Positions 20,839-32,319 of a stretch of DNA of 64,000 bases are shown piece by piece. The notes under the pieces are model-generated. The model did not search any database. It saw nothing but the letters and a program-made list of their open reading frames with translations, and was not told the DNA's origin. Source of the stretch: Gari tellinella. Taxonomy: Eukaryota > Mollusca > Bivalvia > Cardiida > Psammobiidae. Positions within the stretch are counted from its first letter, which is position 1; each line of letters opens with the position of its first letter. Where the stretch lies: positions 2,356,001 through 2,420,000 of the forward strand of contig OV277858.1 of assembly GCA_922989275.2 (NCBI GenBank), given 5' to 3'. A program made the translations under genes and the position numbers.

Positions 20839-20921
20839 GCGGCCTGATGGTTCTGTGGGTATAACACTTGCCCTGTAACTTGTAAACAAGGGGTCCCCGG
20901 TTCGAGCCCCGGTCTGGCTGC
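20839..20921 (+). tRNA. tRNA-Thr(TGT)-like sequence with internal insertion
   Basis: The acceptor halves GCGGCC(T) and (T)GGCTGC pair at six of seven positions including one G-T. The B box GGTTCGAGCCC is present, and CTTGTAAACAAGGGGTC is close to the anticodon arm of tRNA-Thr(TGT). An extra ~8 bases (CCCTGTAA) sit in the 5' side of the anticodon arm and the T stem has one mismatch. Probably a tRNA-derived repeat, although the good acceptor stem is notable. Confidence 0.5.
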
Positions 20922-20959
20922 ATGTTTTTCTCACCATGTTACACATAATTCTAGTTCAG

Positions 20960-22040
20960 TCACATATTACGGCAATTTCACTGTATAACCAACACGTTTC
21001 TTGGCCACTTATTGAAAATAATGACAACCTAAATGTTCATCCCCGCCCAAAGCAAAAGTATATAAATATGAAGCTCAATAATATGAACTCATACTTGGAA
21101 TACCTTTCTTTCGACGGTGGGGAAGAAATTGGGATAGATTATACTTTGCCTGCCCCCAGGATCTTCCTTAATAACAGGTCGCCATGCAAGAGTAAAAGCG
21201 TCACTATTTTTGCCTTTCATTATGAAGCGACCAAGGCCTAGGGGTCGGGTTGAGCTGATTAGTCTGTTGAACTCTTTACTTGCAAGAGTAAAAGCGTCAC
21301 TATTTTTGCCTTTCATTACGAAGCGACCAAGAGTAACATTTATGCCAATTATCAAGTGAATCAGGTTGAAAGTGAAGGAGGAGTTCAAAGTACAAGATTT
21401 TGCCTACCAATTTCAAGACCAAAAGTCAAGGTCACAGAGACTTGAAATTTGTGTCTGGCACATCTACTACACCTGAATAACATTTATGCCAAGTATCAAA
21501 TGAATTCGGTTGAAACTGAAGCAGGAGTTGAAAGTACAAAATTTTGCAGACATACCGACCGACAGGCTGATTCCAGTATACCCCCTTCAAACTCTGTTTC
21601 TAGGGGTATAACTAGACTTTATCACTAAAGGTGATTAATACCCCCACTAGCGCCTAATGTTACAAGAAGCAAATATGTCAAGATAAATGTTGTTGTGTGT
21701 ACTCCATATGAAATAGAGGCTTCTCCTATGATTTGATTTAATGACCTTCTTTTTGACCATACATAACTCGCATTCATACATTGCCTAGATTCTTTGAACA
21801 AATTTTAAAGTCTATACAATGAGATTTTTTTTTAAATCGGGCCAGGAGTTTCAGAGGTTTTTTCTAGATTTTTTGCACTGTTGCCATGGCAACAAGACCA
21901 TTTGCACCACCCAATTTGTTTTTTAAATTTGAAGCTCAAACCAATAGCATGTATCTGAGCAAGTTTGGTAACATTGATTAGTTTTAAAAAAAATGACCGC
22001 AATTACCCATGAGGTTGTGTGGTATAGATAATAGATAATA
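20960..22040. repeat. Pearl-like repeat remnants and anonymous DNA
   Basis: A 63-bp unit (CAAGAGTAAAAGCGTCACTA...AAGCGACCAAG) is present twice (21,187-21,232 and 21,284-21,330). This is followed by CCAAGTATCAAATGAATTCG and CATACCGACCGACAGGCTGA, the core and microsatellite style of pearl-like elements. No gene is seen. Confidence 0.45.
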
Positions 22041-22059
22041 ATGATTACCCTCCATTTGA

Positions 22060-22178
22060 TTCTGATATCTCAGACGACAGGAAACGATGGTCCTGGGGCT
22101 TCAGCCAAATATATTGGGCTTGACTGTCTTGGGCCGGTACACTCTCTTGCTTCTCCTTTTGATGTTCTATTCTCAAAC
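22060..22178 (-). CDS. Candidate exon, unidentified
   Basis: On the minus strand TGTTTTCACAG precedes an open stretch that ends at AATGGAG/GTAATC or continues three bases to TAA. One phase reads IEHQKEKQESVPAQDSQAQ then YIWLKPQDHRFLSSEISES. Another, which would join the exon at 25,228-25,433, reads FENRTSKGEARECTGPRQSS and ends at TGA. The splice signals are good but the frame is undecided and the family unknown. Confidence 0.3.
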
Positions 22179-22390
22179 CTGTGAAAACACTCTCAGTTAT
22201 TACTATTATCAATTTATCATTACTATTACTGATTCTATAAGAATACGATGCAGACATTAATCAGACAGCTCTTGATTCTTTAAGCAGACGTATAACAAAT
22301 GAATTTAGAAATTATACATAGTGTCTTATTTATCTTTAAACTAAATAATTTACAGTTATAAGCAGCATCTTTATCAGATAGTATCGCAAT

Positions 22391-22482
22391 TTAACCCACT
22401 ACCCCATAGTATGTTTCTAGTTTTGAAGACAGGTCAGACCACGTATAGAAAGTTGACAGTAAAGTAGAATGCACCTATGCCC
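22391..22482 (+). mobile_element. Left half of a MITE-1 copy
   Basis: TTTAACCCACTACCCCATAG then TTTCTAGTTTTGAAGACAGG and GTAAAGTAGAATGCACC match the left half of MITE-1 up to its central palindrome. The right half is absent. Confidence 0.55.
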
Positions 22483-23169
22483 GCCACCAATTAGAATATT
22501 GCTTTTTATTTATGCTTTTTGGTGGATTACTAGGAAATAGCAGTGGATTATCACTTGATAATTTCACTGTTTCAAGCAGTGGAATTATCGTTGCACTAGG
22601 TTCTTTTATTAATTTTGCTCGTAAGGCTTCCCAAGAATCATAATTCAATGACGTCAAAAAAATAATTCAGTGACGTCATTATTCGGTAAACTGACACGGA
22701 AATGTGTTTGATATCAATTTGGGGCTCAACAAGGGATAAATAATGTACTTTCGCTTTCAATTGTCACACAATTTTGCTTAAAAAGTGGCTTAAAAGCATA
22801 AATAAATAGAATAACTGTATTTTTTCAGTGTAAGATTGAATTTAATCCATTGAGTGAACATCAGACTGTTATATTTTCACGAGTGAAAAACAACCCAGTT
22901 ATCCTCTATGTCATTTTTCATTTCTGGCAAAAACACCTCACCAAAAAGCTGGAAGGTGCTCAACGTGCAGCAGCCAGATTTTAAATGATCACATGTATCC
23001 CAGGTTAGGTTTGACTGTACTCCATTGTTCAATTTGATGATCATACAGACTATAGATAGTCTTTTACATCATGCTGTAGTCTGTATCATTGCTCACTATT
23101 TCCAGCATGTACATGTATATGTACTTGCCAGTGGCCAGTGAGAGAGTGAGTTTGGCAGGTGAACTCATA

Positions 23170-23457
23170 CAGGGGTAAATGCGCTATTCCTACCCATTTA
23201 CGCGTTAAAGTAATCTATGCGTAAGAAACGCATAGTGAACGGTTAAATAACGAACGGTTAACGCCTAACGATTTTAAAGCGTTAATAAATGATTATACCA
23301 GCGATTGTGCGATGGGTGCGTCAGTTTCCGTTTCACACGGAATGTGCCTTAACTTAAAGCGCCTTTTGATTTACTTTTCAAGAAATGGCTAGGAAACGCG
23401 TTTAACGAAACGGATAATAAACGCGTAAAGTGGGTAGGAATAGTGTATTTACCACTG
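23170..23457. mobile_element. MITE with 40-bp inverted ends at TA (Tc1/mariner-like)
   Basis: The left end CAGGGGTAAATGCGCTATTC and the complement of the right end, CAGTGGTAAATACACTATTC, continue in parallel (CTACCCA.TTTACGCGTT) for about 40 bp. The element is flanked by TA on both sides. The interior has no coding capacity and several AACGGTTAA-type short repeats. Size, ends and TA target fit a non-autonomous Tc1/mariner element. Confidence 0.65.
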
Positions 23458-23459
23458 TA

Positions 23460-25225
23460 TAATGCACGAGTCAGTAGTTCTCTGCATGGTTTTTACATGA
23501 CACTAATGTTAACGTGCAATATATCTGCACCATGGATACTAATGGACATTCTGACTCCATTCTCCCATCCTTAAGGTTGATAAATAGAATGCATTAACTT
23601 CTGTTTGAGACTTTGATAAGTTAGTTCTCTACCTCATCCGACCAGCTGATCTTTTGTCTACTATAAGCTGATAAACATACCAAACTCCACCAGGGTTTCT
23701 TACTCTATTTACAGGCCATCCTGGTTACATATAGATTATACAAGTAACACACTGTCCCAAAATGAATGATTAAATACTCTACACTGGAATACATTTATAT
23801 GATTAGAACCGTAACAACAAATTGAAACCTCATCCCTAATGATCTACAAGATACATCACCAACAGTCTATGCCTATCAATCACCAACACCTTACTAGAAC
23901 CTGAAATATTAACTTTTTTTATCACATAAACTCAAACTCAAAATACAACATGAACTAATTTCCCCCCCCCAGAACTGTAAGATATTGGAGTAGCCTCACA
24001 GATAAAACAAATGAAACCTGGTTCCGAGGTTATATAAAAGTATGGAGTCGAGTCTGAAGTGGTTCTCAAGTATTGATCATCGTCACATTTGATCCTACGC
24101 TCAAATCTGACCAAAAGACTCAAGTCAAATGCTTTATTACCATGGACCAAGATGTTCTGAAACACCAGCTGAGACCCGGATTGAACCCAGGTCGCCATGT
24201 TCACATGCACGCTACCACGTCGCTATAAAAGCGTGCTTGCACAGCAAGGCCATTACAAGTGATAAACCTACACGTACACTGTGACATTTATAACTCCCCT
24301 GACAATTCCTGAATTTCTATGAATCTGGGTCAAATCCGGCCAAAACTAAATCGGGTCAGGTCAAATGGGCCAAATAATATGCCTCTTGGTCAAATCACCC
24401 CAATAATGCTAGGTCAAATGGGCCCTATATTGTAGATATAGCGGACATGTCCTTATTAATTGAATTTTATTTATTAGTTCAGTTTTTTAAGTTTGGAGAG
24501 AGAAACTATTGATAAGAGTTTCAAATTAGATATGGAATGCAGTATTCAGAGATAGTATTGAAAATTATCGTCACCTAGCCAAAAAATTACAAACACAGTT
24601 TGGATCCTGAGTAGACGCTGTGTTTTGTTTTAAATGTTGTCAGCTGCTTTTAATACTGCAGATCAAAAATATTTATATAGGCACTAATATCAAATAATAC
24701 ATACCGGTACCCTACATACAATGGGGGGGGCCAGGTCCGTCAATCAATTACACACTGTGACACTAAGGTAATAAGCCCCATCCCAGTGGAACTCAACTGA
24801 ATATCTTAGGCAAATTTATAGATGCAATACAGTATTTTCGTTTTATCCAACAGTTATCTATGATCTCTTAATTTGGTATATACATGTAACACTTTACTAA
24901 TCAAGACAATGATCTCGAGCCTCCAAAATTCCCAATCAGTCTTTGTTCACGGCGTCTTATCACTAAGTTATCAGCATCAAAACACTTCGAAAATAACAAT
25001 TGAACTCAGGGCAACAAAAAGGTACAAAAACACCCCGTTGGGGGCCCCGCGGTTGCCGATTGGTATGTATGAACTATCAAACACATCAAAACCCATGTTG
25101 ATTTCACTTTTGCGAAGCACAAACTATGGATATTGTTTGCTTGCAACAAACAGCACATGAAACGTGTATCTTATGTATCGAAAAACAGTCATATTCAAAT
25201 TCAAATAAAAGTTTCGTTTTCCCTT
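23460..25225. other. Anonymous DNA with one SINE-like piece
   Basis: On the minus strand 24,180-24,235 reads GCGACCTGGGTTCAATCCGG, a B-box-like tRNA-derived sequence. TCAAAT-GGGCC motifs repeat loosely at 24,325-24,430. No exon chain was found. Confidence 0.4.
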
Positions 25226-25227
25226 AC

Positions 25228-25433
25228 CAAAACGCAAACAAGACATCGGCCACAGCATCTTGTGTCTCCAGATTTACTTCTGCCTGCATCACCTTCCACC
25301 TCTGCCAGACATCTTCTGTTAGTCGTATCGTATGAAATTTCTGCATACGAAGAAGTTATTGTTGTCTTTTTCTTTCTTTAGCAGCCAATCTCGCTGCAGC
25401 GCTGAGTACAGGTCTACCACGAGGAGGGGCCAT
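25228..25433 (-). pseudogene. Candidate first exon with an in-frame stop
   Basis: From ATG at 25,433 the minus strand reads MAPPRGRPVLSAAARLAAK, then basic residues. After a single in-frame TAA (25,356-25,358, codon 26) it continues MQKFHTIRLTEDVWQRWK and LETQDAVADVLFAF to a good donor (TTTTG/GTAAGG). A basic tail followed by a short helix with a W.RW.. core recurs, as far as I recall, in many uncharacterised invertebrate genes. A CCAAT box lies about 30 bp upstream of the ATG (CATTGG at 25,458). The clean reading before and after the stop suggests a recently disabled gene copy, or translation from the internal ATG. Confidence 0.45.
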
Positions 25434-25760
25434 ATTTGTTGATATGGTCACTGATTCTCATTGGTTAACCAGTAACCACTTTGTTTTACAAAAGTTGTCG
25501 TTCTTCCCATTCACAAGGTTAACTCTTTTCTTTGTGTTAGCACAAAGAAATTAAAAAAAATTATTAAAACGCGAATTTCTTAGATAAAGCCGCTTTCCGT
25601 GGAAGAACCACGTACTATGTAGTTCAAATGGGATCCCAAACAACCGTTTTAGGCAGGTTTCCCAAAAGCACAATGCGGCTTTAAGTAGACCGTTGTATAT
25701 ATATATATATATATATAATAAATAATGTCGGCGTGATGCCGGAAACTACCGGGAAAAGCT

Positions 25761-25910
25761 GTATATATGATTTAAAAAAAATAGATGATGTATTATAGGC
25801 TTTTAAAACACAATTTTATTTCTTCAAACAATGCGCGACGCGTTTCACTATAATTCTGAAGAAATCAAATTGTGTTTTAAAAACCTATAATACATCATCT
25901 ATTTTTTTAA

Positions 25911-25922
<12 letters not shown>
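25761..25922. repeat. Long hairpin (foldback) next to the duplication edge
   Basis: The arm ATATGATTTAAAAAAAATAG...AAAACACAATTT is matched by its near-perfect complement, and the match continues through TTTCTTCA/TGAAGAAA. Arms are about 65 bp around a loop containing GCGCGACGCGTTTC. It runs directly into the (AT)n tract where copy A begins. A non-autonomous foldback element is the likeliest identity. Confidence 0.65.

Positions 25923-25956
<34 letters not shown>
25923..25956. repeat. (AT)n microsatellite at left edge of copy A
   Basis: Pure TA repeats. Homology to copy B begins within or immediately after this tract, so it marks the breakpoint. Confidence 0.85.
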
Positions 25957-25958
<2 letters not shown>

Positions 25959-26377
25959 CCTAGTGAAGGCATTAGGGGGACCGTCCCTAAAAATGGGGTT
26001 TAAGGAGACATTTTATATATTTTTTATCTTATGGTTTTTTTTGTTTTTTTTACTCAATAAATCATGTTTAAGTTGTAATTAAGGTTTTTTTAAAAAAAAA
26101 AATTAGAAAAATTAAGTATTTAAAAATATACAAAAATATTGGTCTCCCTAATATTTTGTAAGGACGTTGAGGGTTTTAAGTAGACCAACATATATTCGAG
26201 TTTAAGGGGACCAATAAAAGTTTAAGGAGACCGATTCATATATATATTACAGAAAATGGATAAATTCATTCTAAATTCAAATTTATGTATTTAACAGTGC
26301 TACAGCTAGGCCTTTTTAGGAGGGTGCCGCGCCCTGCCCTAAAATTAAAAAAAAAAATAAAAAATAAAAAAAAATAA

Positions 26378-26414
<37 letters not shown>

Positions 26415-26582
26415 TTTTAGATCTACTTAACAATAGTTTTTCTCTCAAATTATTGAAATTAATGTATATGTATTAACAATGGTTTTTCTCTCAAATTATT
26501 TGAGAGGTTTAAGTAAACACGACATATATTTGAGTTTAAGGTGACCAATATAAGTTTAAGGAGACCGATTCATATATATACA

Positions 26583-26857
26583 GGGGGGCCTCCGTGGCCT
26601 AGTCACTGTGACTAACATCACTAAGCTCCTCGCCGCTGTGAGTTCGAATCCCAGTAGGGTCGTTCGGATTTTTCATGTAGGGAAACCTTCCAGCTGGCTT
26701 GCGGTAGGACGGTGGTTCTACCCAGTTGTTGATTTGTGCCTGAAACAGTGCATAAAGAACTTCTGGGGTCTTCTTCCACCTGTAATTAGCTGGACGTCGC
26801 GATATGACTGAAATACTGTTGAAAGTGACGTAAATAAAAAACAAATCAAATCAAATA
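26583..26857 (+). mobile_element. tRNA-headed SINE, plus strand (copy A)
   Basis: The head has GGCCTCCGTGGCCTAG (A-box region) and GAGTTCGAATCCCAGTAGGG (B box). The body has CTTCCAGCTGGCTTGCGGTA and CTTCTGGGGTCTTCTTCCAC, and it ends CGACGTAAAT...(CAAAT)n. This is a standard bivalve SINE plan. Frames of 60-80 codons on both strands are by-products. Confidence 0.75.
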
Positions 26858-27363
26858 TATATACAACATGAAAGGGATAAATTCATTCTAAATTCAAATT
26901 AATGTATTATCAATGGTTTTTCTCTCAAATTATTCAAATTAATGTATTAACAATGGTTTTTCTATCAAATTATTTGGGGTTTTTAAGTAGACACAACATA
27001 ATATTCGAGTTTAAGGTGACCGATATTAGTTTAAGGAGACCGATTGATATATATATATACAACATAAATGGAAAACAATTATTCTAAATTCAAATTAATG
27101 TATTATCAATGGTTTTTCTCTCAAATTATTCAAATTAATGTATCAATTGTTTTCTCTCAAATTATTTGGGAGTTTTAAGTAGACACAACATATATTCCAG
27201 TTTAAGTTGACCGATTTTAGTTTAAGGAGACCGATTCATATGTATACAAGATAAAAGGAAAAAAATTCATTCTGAATTCAAATTAATGTATTATCAATGG
27301 TTTTTCTCTCAAATTATTCACTGGCGGATGTAGTCGAGGGGTAAAGCACCAACATTACTAAAA

Positions 27364-27836
27364 ACAAGAATGCGCGTTCAATAAACACTTATGCCCCCGG
27401 TGGCATCCTTGACAATATATTCTGAATTTTTTCTAAGTCCAAATTAGGTCAAGGTCAAGGTCAAAATCAAGGTTGGGCAATATGGGTGGATTGGTAGTGA
27501 TCCAAGGCAACAACTGTATAAGTACCAAAGAATTGTAGTCAGTTATGCTGATGCTAGACGAAACGGTAAAATCTAGTTAACCAAGAAATAGCCCATTTAA
27601 AATATATTATTTATTTAAAATAAGTCCAAATTAGGTCAAGGTCAAAATCAAGGTTGGGTGATATTGGTGGATAGGGAATGGTCCACGGCAACAACTGTAT
27701 AAGTATCCAAGCATTTGAGTAAGCGGTGTTGATGCTAGACGAAACGGTAAAATCTACTTAACCTGTTACAGACGGACAGACGGACGGACAGGACGATTAC
27801 TATATGCCTCCGCATCTATAGATGCCGGGGGCATAA
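27364..27836 (+). mobile_element. Pearl-like element, AAGGTCAAGGTCAAA core
   Basis: 5' end ACAAGAATGCGCGTTCAATA followed by TTATGCCCCCGGTGGCATCC. The core has two ~165-bp units (GATGCTAGACGAAACGGTAA). A GACGGACAGACGGACGG microsatellite follows, and the 3' hairpin end is GATGCCGGGGGCATAAAAAA. The 5' and 3' CCCCCGG blocks are subterminal inverted repeats. The copy-B counterpart is 49,934-50,393. Confidence 0.7.
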
Positions 27837-27840
27837 AAAA

Positions 27841-28582
27841 CCTTTTCTAGCATATCTGAGTACACCAAGGGCAAATAAGTCTCGACACAATGATCCGATT
27901 TCAATAATAATAAACCCTTTCATGAACTTTTACTTCAATAATTATACTGTGGGTAAATATTATCAAAGTCCATTCAAAACTGTAGTTGCTTAGTGTGTTA
28001 ACACTGTCAAATAAGCCTTTTATAGCATATTTTAGTACATCAAGGTCAGATAACTATGTAACAACAAATCAAATTATTCTAAAATTTCCCTCATCTTCAG
28101 ATCTTGATGACTTTAACATTTGTGTGACGTTTCATCAACATCCTTCAAAAAGTCCGGACAAGCTTTTTATAGCATATTTGAGTATATCAAGGGCAGATTA
28201 CTCTGTAACGAAAAATGAAATGAACCTCAAACTTGACTCAGCTTCAGATCTTAATTTTTTTAACATTTGTGTGAAGTTTCATTAATATTCCTCTAACGGC
28301 TTTTTGAGAAAACTCCGGACAAGCTTATTATAGCATGTTTAAGTACATCAAAGGCAGATAACTCTGTAACGAAAAATTGAATTAACCTCAACTCGACTCA
28401 CATTCAGATCTTTATGCATATACCATTTGTGTGAAGTTTCATTAATATCCGTTCAATAGTTTTCTGGAAAAACTGAGGACAAACAAAATGTTGACAGAAG
28501 AACAGACAAACGAACGAACTTATTCACGGACGGACAGACAGGGCCATGCCAATATAGGACCACTTCTTGAGGTGGGCGTATA
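27841..28582 (+). mobile_element. Pearl-like element, CATCAAGGGCAGATAACT core
   Basis: About four ~150-bp units (ATAGCATATTTGAGTA.ATCA, TTTGTGTGAAGTTTCATTAA) lead to CGGACGGACAGACAGGGCC and an A-rich end at GTGGGCGTATAAAAAAA. A 99-codon plus-strand frame at 27,986 follows the repeat phase and is not a gene. It abuts the next element directly. Confidence 0.6.
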
Positions 28583-28588
28583 AAAAAA

Positions 28589-29142
28589 CAAGACTGCACG
28601 TTCAATAAACGCTTATGCCCCCGGTGGCATCCAAATTAGGTCAAGGTCAAACTGAGCTTGGGTATTATTGGTGAGTTGGTAATGGTCCAAAGCAATAACT
28701 GTATAAGTATCGAAGCATTGTAGTAAACAGTGTTGATGCTAGACGAAACGGTAAAATCTAGTTAACCCGGAAATAGCCTATTTAAAATATTCTAAGTCCA
28801 AATTAGGTCAAGGTCAAGGTCAAAATCAAAGTTTGGAGGATAGGGAATGGTCAAATGCAACAACTGTATAAGTATCAAAGCATCAAAGTATATTCTAGTT
28901 AACCAGGAAATAGCCTATTCAAAATATTCTAAGTCCAAATTAGGTCAAGATCAAAGTTTGGAGATATTGGTGGATAGGGAATGATCCAAGGCAACAACTG
29001 TATAAGTATCCAAGCATTTGGGTAAGCGGTGTTGATGCTAGACGAAACGGTAAATTCTACTTAACCTTGTTACGGACACACAGACGGACGGACTGGACGA
29101 TTACTATATGCCTCCGCATCTGTCGATGCCGGAGGCATAAAA
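28589..29142 (+). mobile_element. Pearl-like element, AAGGTCAAGGTCAAA core
   Basis: Same plan and ends as 27,364-27,836 (ACAAGACTGCACG...GATGCCGGAGGCATAAAAA), with three core units. Its counterpart in copy B is 51,147-51,738, where one unit is longer. Confidence 0.65.
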
Positions 29143-29558
29143 ACCGAGCAGACGGGCAGATTACACAGTTTGAATACGACAAGTGTGATCTTGACAAATA
29201 CACTGTAAATTTTGAATGTGTTAATAGATGATAAGCTAGCTCAGATGATGATGTTCATTGTGGGTCAGATTTTTACATGAATATTCAGTAAGAGAAGGTT
29301 AAGAAAACAACAAGTCTTGTAATACTTCTGTAGACAATATATTGAAACAAGCAACAGATGACAACCACGATGGCATTGAATATCACTTTTGCAAATTAAC
29401 ATGATATTCACCCATAATAAATACATTGTCCCATATAGTTTTGAAGACAAATTAACTTGATAAGTCACAACATTAACCCAGATGACCCCCACTCCAGGGT
29501 ACTGGTAATTTGTTTTTTAATAAACTCTGATACAAGTATATCAACATCAGATTTTCTA

Positions 29559-29720
29559 TTAACGTGCAGAGGTGGGTGTATTGTCCACGACAGAGGACTC
29601 CCTTCCAGGTAACTGGCTAGCTGCCCACATGGCAATTTCTAACACACGATCTCCACATTTTTTAATCATGTGGGTCTCTGCGAGACCCGATTCTTTCCCT
29701 ATTGTAGCCACTTTATTATT
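29559..29720 (-). CDS. Terminal exon of unidentified minus-strand gene (copy A)
   Basis: GGACTTATTTAG is followed, in phase 0, by 53 codons: NNKVATIGKESGLAETHMIK, KCGDRVLEIAMWAASQLPGR and ESSVVDNTPTSAR, then TAA. The incoming phase fits the exon at 30,547-30,619 (which ends in phase 0). The amphipathic, balanced composition is unlike the surrounding repeats. The copy-B version has the same first 50 codons but a different end, because a 484-bp element lies in it. Family not recognised. Confidence 0.5.
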   Translation of the reverse strand, partial: NNKVATIGKESGLAETHMIKKCGDRVLEIAMWAASQLPGRESSVVDNTPTSAR

Positions 29721-30401
29721 CTAAATAAGTCCATAAATTTTTTTATCAAATATGCACCAACTACGGTACACTGTTTGAGATATTATCATTTTGTAAAATA
29801 TCAACAATATAGCTATACTTGCTCTGAGAATATATTATCAAGGGTGTTTCCATGAACACTTAATTATGTCCCCTTCTGAAACTTTTTGAGTCCAAATTAA
29901 GTCAAGTTAAACTTAAAATTGAGGTTTAGCAATAACAGTGAATTGGTCCATGACAATAACTGTTTAAGTATCAAGGATTGTAGTAAATAGTGTTGATACT
30001 AGACGAAACAGTAAAGTCTAGTTAACTAAGAAATAGCCCATTTAAGATATTTAAAGCCCAAATTAGGTCAAGGTAAAATCAACGTTTGGTAGTATGAGTT
30101 GATTGGTATTGGTCCAACGCAACAACTGTAAGCATTGTAGTCAGTCAAATTTAACAAAATGTACTTTTTGAGAACTTATTGCAAAATGTACGAAAAGTGC
30201 TATGTTCAAGTGCTCTTGAAAGGGGTAATTTAGGTTAGTATTGTGATTTATCAAGTTTTGTGATCTTATCGTGCATTATACAATAGTAAATAATTGTCCT
30301 TTTCACTGATATGTCACACTTATTATATCCAAGTTATTGTTCAAGTTCGTTAGTTATGAAACACTCCTTGTAAAAGTGTCAAGCAGCATGCTCTTTGTGT
30401 T

Positions 30402-30440
30402 TCCCCCCCCCCCCCCCCCCCTCCCCCCACACACACACCC
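30402..30440. repeat. Poly-C tract followed by (CA)n
   Basis: About 19 C then CTCCCCCC and ACACACACA. The tract is shorter in copy B (53,572-53,591), a simple-repeat length difference between the duplicates. Confidence 0.8.
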
Positions 30441-30546
30441 TTCAGAAACATGTTTTGTTCACTGTAATTCTCTTTAATGTGTTGCTCTGGCTTCTGTTCT
30501 CAGTGTTTTCCTTTCATTGAAAAGCTTTGTTCTTGCTTTCACATAC

Positions 30547-30619
30547 TGCTGGGGTTTCCAAAAAGCTAACAGTGACTGTGGCTTGCACCTTTTCAGATAT
30601 TCCATTATCTGGTCTTTGC
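30547..30619 (-). CDS. Internal exon of unidentified minus-strand gene (copy A)
   Basis: TTTCTGTTTTTAAG precedes a 73-base exon ending GCA/GTATGT. In phase 2 it completes one codon and then reads QRPDNGISEKVQATVTVSFL-ETPA, ending in phase 0. Both phases match the proposed neighbours (38,399-38,467 upstream and 29,559-29,720 downstream). A second, longer frame through the same bases reads MEYLKRCKPQSLLAFWKPQQ and ends at TAA at 30,474. It would be a terminal exon in another phase and is the main alternative. Confidence 0.45.
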
Positions 30620-31067
30620 CTTAAAAACAGAAAACGAACTTACATTTTACACAAAAGTTCTAAAAGAAATCAGACATTTAGCAACCAGGGGCCCGTTTCA
30701 TAAATATTCATACGACAAATGTTGTCATAAGTCAGATTATAAAATGCTCAACTATTATTTATTTCTCCATCTAATGCTGTCTTGTGACATCGGTTTGGAG
30801 TCGTTTTTTTAGTCACAAGGCTTGATTAGATGGAGAAATCAGATATTAAATGTATTTAAAGTTTAGACTTACAATCTTTTTTGTTGTTCGAAGTTTTCTG
30901 AAACGGGCTCCAGGTATTTGTGACTCATTGCATAAAATATGATAAATTTCACCATACAATACTATGTCCCATATGGGCCATTATGACTCTGGATTAATAT
31001 CAAATTTTACAGCCAAAATGGTCACCTAGAGCCTATATCCCATCTGAGCATATAACAAATGGAAACA

Positions 31068-31697
31068 AGACTGCGCGTTCAATAAACACTTATGCCCCCG
31101 GTGGCATCCTTGACAATAATAATATTCTAAATCTTTTCTAAGTCAAAATTAGGTCACGGTCAAGATCAAACTGAGTTTGGATATTCTTGGTGAGTTGGTA
31201 ATAGTCCATGTCAATAACTGTATAAGTACAAAAGCATTGTACTAGGCAGTGTTGATGCTAGATGAAACGGTAAAATCTAGTTAACTGAGAAAGAGCCTAT
31301 TTAAAATATTCTAAGTTCAAATTAAGTCAAGGTCACGGTCAAAATCAAGGTTGGGTAATATGGGTGGATTGGTAGTGATCCAAGGTAATATCCGAATAAG
31401 TATCAACACATTGTAGTCAGTTGTGTTGATGCTAGATGAAATGGTAAAATCTAGTTTTCCAAGAAATAGCCTATCTAAATATTCTAAGTACAAATAAGGT
31501 CAAGGTCAAAATCATGGTTTGTTGATATTGGTGGATAGGGAATGGTCCAAAGCAATAACTGTATAAGTGTCAAAGTATTTGAGTAAGCGGTGTTGATGCT
31601 AGACGAAACGGTAACATCTACTTAACCTTGTTACGGACGCACACATGCATGGATGGACAATTACTATATGCCTCTGCATATGCCGGGGGCATAAAAA
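31068..31697 (+). mobile_element. Pearl-like element, AAGGTCAAGGTCAAA core
   Basis: Ends ACAAGACTGCGCGTTCAATA and ATATGCCGGGGGCATAAAAAA, with three core units. The microsatellite is degenerate (CGCACACATGCATGG). Counterpart in copy B: 54,205-54,840. Confidence 0.65.
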
Positions 31698-32319
31698 AGA
31701 TCAACAAAAGGGTCCTGAAGAGCTCACCAGAGAAATGAGGGAGTATCACATGGTTGTTTTGGGAAGTTTTTTCTACCAATCAAGGACAAACAGCTACTTT
31801 ATGACCTTTTCTTACTGATAAAAGCTTTGATGCAAATGACTTCTACATTTCTGTACCGATTGACATCAAACTTTGCATATGCATTTAACATGAAGTGTAT
31901 ATGTGCATGACATGACATTTTTCAAGTGAGTTGTTTTAAGATAGGTAAAGTTATGGCCACTGATGGGACTTGTACATTTTGGGATCCAAACCAATGCTAC
32001 ATTTCTGTACCAATTCATATAAAACTTTGTATATGCATAATTAAAAATGAAGTGTTAATTTTCACGACCCAAATCTTCATTCCACTCTTCCAAAGAATTA
32101 CAGAGTTAAGGCCACTGGATGAGCTGGAAAACTAGACCAATCAGAAATGGTGATTCAAACCCCCAGTAGGGTTTTGTCACAAGAGGTAAATGTTCCAGGA
32201 TAAAATTGTTGTGTGCACTAATGTGCTCCCAAACTATAACAAAATGCAATAACTTCAAGCCTAATTTGGATAAAATATAACAACAAAGGGAAGTAATTCC
32301 AACAAGGGACACATTGACC

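Noticed and set aside
22475..22657. 60-codon minus-strand reading SWEALRAKLIKEPSATIIPL
   Set aside because: It starts at TTG, has no upstream splice acceptor or ATG, and runs into a MITE-1 half; composition alone is not enough.
25830..25870. Possible hammerhead ribozyme (CTGAAGA plus GAAAC motifs) in the hairpin loop
   Set aside because: CTGAAGA and GAAAC are on opposite strands, so the conserved core cannot form.
26599..26844. Readings of 67-98 codons on both strands of the SINEs (also at 32,415, 49,105 and 49,120)
   Set aside because: They recur at every SINE copy in both strands and reflect the SINE sequence, not a gene.
27986..28285. 99-codon reading MLSVLTLSNKPFIAYFSTSR and its copy at 50,544
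   Set aside because: It contains the tandem core of a pearl-like element twice; the frame follows the repeat period.
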